Shown here one piece after another: positions 58,346 to 64,000 of a stretch of 64,000 nt of DNA (its first letter is position 1; every line of letters starts with the position of its first letter). Source of the stretch: Siphonodentalium dalli. Taxonomy: Eukaryota; Mollusca; Scaphopoda; Gadilida; Siphonodentaliidae. Both the position numbers and the translations under genes were made by a program. The notes beneath the pieces were generated by a model that ran no database searches, was not told the origin of the DNA, and saw only the letters and a program-made list of their open reading frames with translations. The stretch covers positions 36,833,797 through 36,897,796 of the forward strand of contig CP136061.1 of the NCBI GenBank assembly GCA_032622095.1. Direction: 5' to 3'.

Positions 58346-58548
58346 ATTCCATGATTTTATTTTCAAGATTTAAGATATCTTCATATTTAGCGAATGGAAG
58401 GTATGCAACTTCAAATTTTCCTCTCAGTTAATCTAATTCTAATTTTGAAAGTGTCGCAATACCTTGTGGTATGGTTGTTTGTGCCTTTGCTGCATTTGGT
58501 GTGTCATGTGTCTCACATATGTCTATTTGGGTACGCTAGTGTAGTCGG
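58346..58548. other. Unassigned stretch
   Basis: No supported feature; 58394-58705 is open but without domains. Confidence 0.3.
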
Positions 58549-58703
58549 CCTTCTATATTTACACCGCGACCGCTGCACTACTCCCCCGTTCTTTTTGAGA
58601 TTCACTGAATCTCATCCCAGTCCGCTAGAGAGGTCGCATCATGACAGTCCGCTGATGGCCGGACGAGCCTCCAGTGTAACAAAAGAGAGAGATAGAGAGA
58701 GAT

Positions 58704-58772
<69 letters not shown>

Positions 58773-58870
58773 GGGGGTGCGAGAGTCACACCGAAAGTTG
58801 ATAGCGCCCGGAATCCCACGCGGGTCACCCATCCAAGAACTAACCGCGACAGCTTCATTAGATGCCAACT
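58549..58870 (-). mobile_element. 5S rRNA-derived SINE-like sequence, copy 2
   Basis: On the minus strand from about 58860: GGTTAGTTCTTGGATGGGTG, ACCCGCGTGGGATTCCGGGC, GCTATCAACTTTCGG. This closely follows the last ~55 nt of 5S rRNA (GTTAGTACTTGGATGGG..ACC..GGGAATACCGGG). It runs into (TC)n and (TA)n (58685-58772) and a segment with GCCTTCTATATTTACACCGC (58549) shared with 50711. Only part of the 5S internal promoter is recognisable. Confidence 0.72.
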
Positions 58871-59549
58871 GGTGCTGTTTAGTCAACGCATGGTCGAGCG
58901 GTTTATATGAACGAAGTTGGTTGATCCATTGATCCATGCGGCATTTTAATCAAGTTCAGGAATAAGTTGATTATGTTGTCTGATGAAATATAGACATCGC
59001 AGGCACGTTACATTTCCATGGATGTCTTGGTAGTATTTCAGCCAATGACTCGCTCTGTAGTCGGCTAGTTTGGTCGCCACCCATTTATCAACACTTTCGG
59101 TTGTACATGCATGTAACAGGGACAGGATCAGTTTTTTATTTTCTATTTGTGGTTATAATTTCATTCAGCTTCATTTTGAAGCTGAAATCGGGGATTCTTT
59201 TTGGACATTTTCACCGACTCGTGACAGTTATGGGCACCGCCATTATATTTACAGAAGCGATTTCCTCAAAACGTCTGATGCTTTGCCGAAATAAAATGCC
59301 GAAGCACCTAGTACATTAAATGTAATTGTTTTATATCTGAACATCGGGAATGCGGTCTTGTACAAATTTATAAACTCCTGGAACTCGAATGGCCTAATTA
59401 TATCTGATATTAGCGATAAAATGATATAATCCACCTCCTCCCCCCCCCCCCCCCCCCCCGATAAAATATCCTTGTCAGCAGATGAAAGAATTTGAGCCAC
59501 GGGTTAGTGAAAAATGCAGCCGTGTGCAAAAAACTCCAGCCATTTATTA
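58871..59549. other. Unassigned stretch with a C run
   Basis: A 20-C run ends at 59459. Part of 59040-59330 is open in two plus frames but without known domains. Confidence 0.3.
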
Positions 59550-59675
59550 ATTTTCATTATAATTACCATGTTGTTTGCATCGTTCATAGAGCACATGGGT
59601 GTATTTTGCACTAATCCATGGCTCAAATTAATTCATTTGTTGCATATATTCTGTTGAGTATAAAAGGAGATGGTC
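59550..59675. mobile_element. Partial family G MITE
   Basis: ATTATAATTACCATGTTGTT, TTCATTTGTTGCATATATTC and GTATAAAAGGAGATGGTCC match the right arm of 15795-16125. The terminal repeat is absent. Confidence 0.65.
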
Positions 59676-59689
59676 CTAAATGTTTTAAA

Positions 59690-59950
59690 TTAGATTACAA
59701 AAACAACTTAACGACCTGGAAATATGCTGTTCAAAATGGCTTATCAAACTGAACCAAAACATATTTGGGGGGAAAAGGTCTACCAAACCCATGAAGCAAC
59801 ACAACTTGGCATAACTCTTGACCAAATACTAACTCTTCGCAAACACATAGAAAACACTGTAACTATTGCCAGCCAAAGAATCGGTCTACTAAGGATGCTT
59901 ACGGGCACATCGCGGGTACTCAACTCAGTAACCTTAATTAAGCATTACAA
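59690..59950 (+). pseudogene. LINE RT thumb fragment, 5' part
   Basis: The frame through 59724-59950 reads GEKVYQTHEATQLGITLDQ, LRKHIENTVTIASQRIGLLR and MLTGTSR, the 'LG..LD..L....HI....' thumb region after the RT catalytic core in Jockey-superfamily LINEs. The frame stops where a 2.9-kb element is inserted and its partner is found at 62881-63050. Confidence 0.65.
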
Positions 59951-60514
59951 CGGGGGGGGGGTAGTAAAAAAATTGCAGGAAGGTATGCCTTTTTTGGCAT
60001 CTGGCATTTTCGGGGACCCACCCCCTCCCCAACCTGCAAAATAAATAATGTTTTAGTCTCAATTTTTTTACACCCACCCCCCAAATTTCGCTAAATTTGT
60101 CTAAAATCTCATAAAACTCTACTGATATCACTCTTATGACTGGGAATTATCTCAATTAGTTCAAATTACAGTTTAATCTGTTCCAGAAGCTGTTTTAATT
60201 GAAAAACAAAATGTTTTATAAATTGCTGATCATCTGTAAACCTAGGTCATTGTGCAGAACACACAAAATTTCATACTTTCTAACTGTTTCCTGATTAGTC
60301 TGTCAACCAGCCCATTATCTAACATATTCCATGGGAGGCTATATTCAGCATCGGAGATACCTGTGGCCACCTTTGTTGGACTTCGCACACATTTTGATCT
60401 TAGACAGAGCCTTCACGTAGCGGCGGCCACTTTGTGCGCTTCAAGCACATTTGGTCATTGAAACATTTTGATTTATATATATTGTTTTAATATAATTTTT
60501 TTTTAAAGATTGAA

Positions 60515-61830
60515 TTCCTTGCTCAATTTAAGGACTTTGCTAACCCAATTTTTCCCAAATTTAATGTTGTTCAAAATAAAGGTTTATGTTCACTTTTATT
60601 ACTAATCACAGTAACCAAACCCATGGATGCTACATTTTAAGAGTATAATTAATGGTAAATTATGTTAGAAATTCAAAATGTGAAATTTATAGAAGTTTTT
60701 AAAATTAATTTTTTCGAACCCAAAATCAACAAACACAAAGGTCATATCTAAGAACAAAATATGGGTATGTGTACAGAACACTGTGAAGAATGATGAACAA
60801 TAAAGATATAATCACATTTCTTCAGTTTTATTAAGATTTTTGGCTTGGAAGCAGTTGTTTACAAATTGTAGATTTCATTGCTAAGCAAAGCTATTTGGGA
60901 ACTGAATTTGATGGGTCAAGATAATGTTCACTCAAGCCTGCAGGGAATATGTCTGTTTATGACCAGCCAGTGCTGTACTTTATCCTGACTCAGGATGATT
61001 GGTGACCTAGTTTCTGTGCTATGGGGTACACCAGATTGGGGATTACACATTTATTTTGTCAAGAGATTCACAACACACCACTGTCCACAGATATTAACAT
61101 TTAACTGCCAGCTCACTACAAGCGATGTCAGGTAACTTACTCCATTATTTGTAAACAACTGGTTCTTAGTAATTTTATCAAAGAATGCTTGATAAATAGA
61201 GGATATCCACACTTTTTCAGTGGATATGGGTTATATCTCATGAGTGATGACAAAACATTGAATTTCCACGAGTGGCTTTAGCCACGAGTGGAAATTCAAA
61301 TGTTTTGTCATCACGAATGAGATTTAACCCATATCCACTGAAAAAGTGTGGATATTCTGTTTATTATATACTTTGTTACTTGCCTATGACCCCCAATGCA
61401 TGTCAATACATCAGAAATTTCACCAGTGGGATATCACTTATATCTCACTAGTGGGATATCACTTATATCTCACTGCTAAAACCTTATAATTCATGGGAAA
61501 GTATATAATAAATATGAATATTATTTTATTGTTCATCATTCTTCACAGTGTTCAGTAGACATTGCCATATTTTTTTCTTTGATATGGACTTTGTGTTTAT
61601 TGATTTTGGGTTCGAAAAAATAGATTTAAAAAACCTCTATAAATCTCACATTTAGTATTTCTAACATATTCCACCATTAATAATGCTCTTAAAATGTTGC
61701 ATTCATGTGTTTGGTTTCTGTGATTACTAACAGAAGTGAACATAAACATTTATTTTGACTGCATCAAATTTGGGGAAAATTGGGTTAGCAAAGTCCTTAA
61801 CAAAACCAATTTTATGTTATTTTTTTAATT
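60515..61830. repeat. Large internal inverted repeat with a nested foldback
   Basis: Left-arm blocks AAGGACTTTGCTAACCCAAT, ATTTTTTCGAACCCAAAATC and GAAGAATGATGAACAATAAA have inverse partners in 61530-61800. Arms are about 300 bp and moderately diverged. The palindromic family J copy at 61195-61505 sits between them. Confidence 0.75.
61195..61505 (+). mobile_element. Foldback element, family J copy 2
   Basis: Palindrome 61201-61356 with the same arms as 18699-18854, followed by the J-specific tail including GGGATATCACTTATATCTCA repeated twice and CTAAAACCTTATAATTCATG. Confidence 0.8.
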
Positions 61831-62880
61831 AAACATTTTGAAAAACTAATACCATTATAACATCCGCCAGGGTATCCCGAGTCACCACACCAAATTTGGT
61901 TGAACACTGTCCAGGGGTCTGAGAGAAATATCCGGACAGATCCTACTCGTTTATATATATACATTCAGATGACAATCAGTCACATCACTATACCAGACTT
62001 GGATACTTTCGGTCTTGTGAGAGATCATGCAAATAATTCACTGATTGGCTTCATGCACTGATGACAGATATTTTCTACCCATTGATAGTCACATAATGTT
62101 TGAGACAGTTGCTCGCTCTTTTTCCATGCACACAATGATCTAGGCATTAGTTGCACCAGGACAAGTATACTTATATAATGATATGCAAACTTAGGTCATT
62201 ATACAGGATACACACAATTCCATAATTTCTAACCATTTCCAGATTATAGTCTGTCAACCAGCTCATTATTTAGCATTATGCTTTAACACTTTTGTTAGTC
62301 TACTGGAGAAACCTCTGTTATAATAAATGACAAACAGTCACCATGCCAGACTTGGATATTTTAGGTGTTGTGAGAGTAACAGATCATATGAGTTGATAGA
62401 CATGCAAATATTTCACTGGTTGGCCTGATGCACTGATGAACAGTGTCGTGACAGTTATATGCTAGCCATTGATAGTCACATTAATGTTTGAGGCAGTTGC
62501 TCTTTTTCCATGCACACAATGACCTTGGCTTTAGTTACATCAAGACAAGTTTATATATTTCAGTTTTACATTTCACGAAAATTCTTTCCGAAGGGTGCCG
62601 GGAAGGATTTTTTTCACCCCACCGCCCCATATGCAACATGCCATATAGCTTAATGTCATCTCTACTAAGGCCCATATGAGGTCCCAGTAACATAAATATG
62701 GTGTTTTTGCAGTTATAAATTCTTATAATATGTTTAAACTATTACAAATGTCATATAAGGGCACAAAAGGTTTTCAGTATAAAATTTGCATGAGGGTGTA
62801 AAAAAACGCGTGTTTTGCCCCTCGGGCCACCCACCCACCCGGCATACCTTCCTGCAAATTTTTACTACCCCCCCACCCTG

Positions 62881-63050
62881 ATTACAATCAATATATACGC
62901 ACAATCGAGGAATATGGGGTTATCATAACTGCCGGACTACCAAAATCAACACTTAGCAAACTACAAGTAATCCAAAAACAACGCCTTGAGAACGGCACTT
63001 CAAGAACTATAATAACTCCCATCAGGGCCCTACATAATGTAATGTAGCAC
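62881..63050 (+). pseudogene. LINE RT thumb fragment, 3' part
   Basis: Continues the fragment at 59690-59950: QYIRTIEEYGVIITAG, LPKSTLSKLQVIQKQRLE and ITPIRALHN, matching the 'Y..P..EY......L..LQ..Q..A' block of Jockey-superfamily LINEs. One frame change lies near 63000. Rejoining the two parts across the hAT-like element gives the expected order. Confidence 0.65.
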
Positions 63051-63118
63051 ACATACCCCAATACCACATAGACTTAAAGCCTGCATAATGTAGCACACAT
63101 ACCCCAACACCACCTAGA

Positions 63119-63450
63119 CTTAAAGCCTGCTAAAGCCTGCTTAAACTCTACTTAAACTCTACTTAAACTCTACTTAAACTCTACTTAAACTCTACTTAAA
63201 CTCTACTTAAACTCTACTTAAACTCTACTTAAACTCTACTTAAAGCCTGCTTAAACTCTACTTAAACTCTACTTAAACTCTACTTAAACTCTACTTAAAC
63301 TCTACTTAAACTCTACTTAAACTCTACTTAAACTCTACTTAAAGCCTGCTTAAACTCTACTTAAACTCTACTTAAACTCTACTTAAACTCTACTTAAACT
63401 CTACTTAAACTCTACTTAAACTCTACTTAAACTCTACTTAAACTCTACTT
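63119..63450 (+). repeat. 11-bp minisatellite with 99-110-bp higher-order repeat
   Basis: TTAAACTCTAC repeats about 27 times. A variant unit TTAAAGCCTGC appears at about 63130, 63240 and 63339, so blocks of ten and nine units are marked (110 and 99 bp). It grew from the LINE's own sequence, where TTAAAGCCTGC occurs singly at about 63075 and 63119. Confidence 0.95.
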
Positions 63451-63571
63451 CGATTACAAGGCAGTACACTAATAAAATAATTAAACTCAGGAAAACAAAA
63501 CATAACAAATAATCACTATAACATATACTAATCAAATAATTAATTAACGTTAAATATACCAACACCATTAA

Positions 63572-64000
63572 AGGCACGTGAGGCCTTAGTTGTCGATAAT
63601 ATTCATATTTGTTCTAATCACCGTAAACAGAAAAACATTAAAACGCATACAGTTTCGTTCATATATACCATGACCTTCACGTAAACAGCATGTTATCATA
63701 GAGACCTACTATATTTTACATAAGCAAGAGCCTGATTGTGTTACAGAAGACAGCACAATGCTACTGGCTAATCACACACAAATGGCATAAACGCTCTTTA
63801 TTAGTTCCATATTAGGTATTCACCAACAAAGAACGCTCTTTATGTTTACCATCATAATATAAACAAACACCGGAAAAGTGACTTTTTATGCCTTTGTTTA
63901 CATAACAATGGTCAAACATTTGACAATAACATACTGTTTATGCGATATTTCTTATTTGTATACGGACAAAGTCTGTCTACATTTTTATGTTCTTTCTGTT
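63572..64000 (-). mobile_element. TTAA-flanked MITE, family F copy 4, cut by window end
   Basis: TTAA at 63568-63571, then AGGCACGTGAGGCCTTAGTT. The body is the reverse of 15206-15698, ending in ACAAAGTCTGTCTACATTTT at the window edge. Closest to copy 1. Confidence 0.8.

Larger units (their letters stand above)
59951..62880. mobile_element. Non-autonomous hAT-like element, 2.9 kb
   Basis: The right end, read inward, is CAGGGTGGGGGGGTAGTAAA. The left end is CGGGGGGGGGGTAGTAAAAA, and both continue with TTGCAGGAAGGTATGCC. ATTACAA lies outside both ends (59944-59950 and 62881-62887), a 7-8 bp target duplication. CAGGG termini and such a duplication fit hAT. The interior has no transposase, a large inverted repeat (60515-61830), a direct repeat (about 60225-60320 with 62181-62270) and a tandem-like pair (about 61965-62190 with 62320-62552). 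Confidence 0.75.

Noticed and set aside
58788-58870. Functional 5S rRNA gene
   Set aside because: Only the 3' part of 5S is recognisable, it runs into (TC)n, and its internal promoter is incomplete.

Overview
The window looks like repeat-dense, AT-rich intergenic DNA from an animal, most likely a mollusc and perhaps a bivalve. Support for this: tRNA-derived SINEs whose 3' tail resembles the common molluscan 'TTGAGAGCGACATTAAAC' type, several Jockey-superfamily (CR1/L2-like) LINEs, a Penelope-like fragment, 5S-derived SINE pieces, a hAT transposase relative of the ZNF862/KIAA1586 type, and a (CCCCCGCAACGAAG) motif I associate with bivalve intergenic repeats. The organism call is an inference. 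There are no bacterial operons, no intact host gene and no functional RNA gene that I can defend.

Layout. 1-9.6 kb: a nested foldback element, two TTAA-flanked MITEs (family A), an AT-rich dispersed repeat (family R1) and a family C MITE. 9.6-24 kb: a SINE, a 220-bp (GA)n tract, a 35-bp minisatellite of about 22 units, further TTAA MITEs, a tRNA-like sequence and a Penelope-like fragment. 24.7-30.9 kb: a MITE, a 130-bp modular repeat, a degenerate non-LTR retrotransposon (26.85-30.3 kb) and a 42-bp tandem array. 31-38.7 kb: more MITEs and foldbacks. 38.7-41.8 kb: a minus-strand LINE pseudogene invaded twice. 41.9-45.8 kb: a MITE, a duplicated promoter-like module, two large palindromes and a TA-flanked MITE. 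46.3-49.4 kb: a second large minus-strand LINE pseudogene. 50-54.8 kb: 5S-derived and tRNA-derived SINEs, MITEs and one weak exon candidate. 54.9-58.3 kb: a minus-strand hAT transposase pseudogene split by a LINE fragment and tandem repeats. 59.7-63.5 kb: a LINE fragment split by a 2.9-kb hAT-like element that itself carries a foldback, followed by an 11-bp minisatellite. 63.57-64 kb: a MITE cut by the window end.

The elements do not form a pathway; they record layered insertion. The most unusual pattern is a 67-bp near-perfect hairpin (32-bp arms, one fixed mismatch, 3-nt loop). It recurs 13 times full length (14 counting a degenerate copy), almost unchanged, inside at least four MITE families whose outer ends are unrelated. 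It behaves like an independent mobile or homogenised module. A second pattern is at least 13 TTAA-flanked (piggyBac-like) MITEs from six families in 64 kb, with no transposase of that class in the window.
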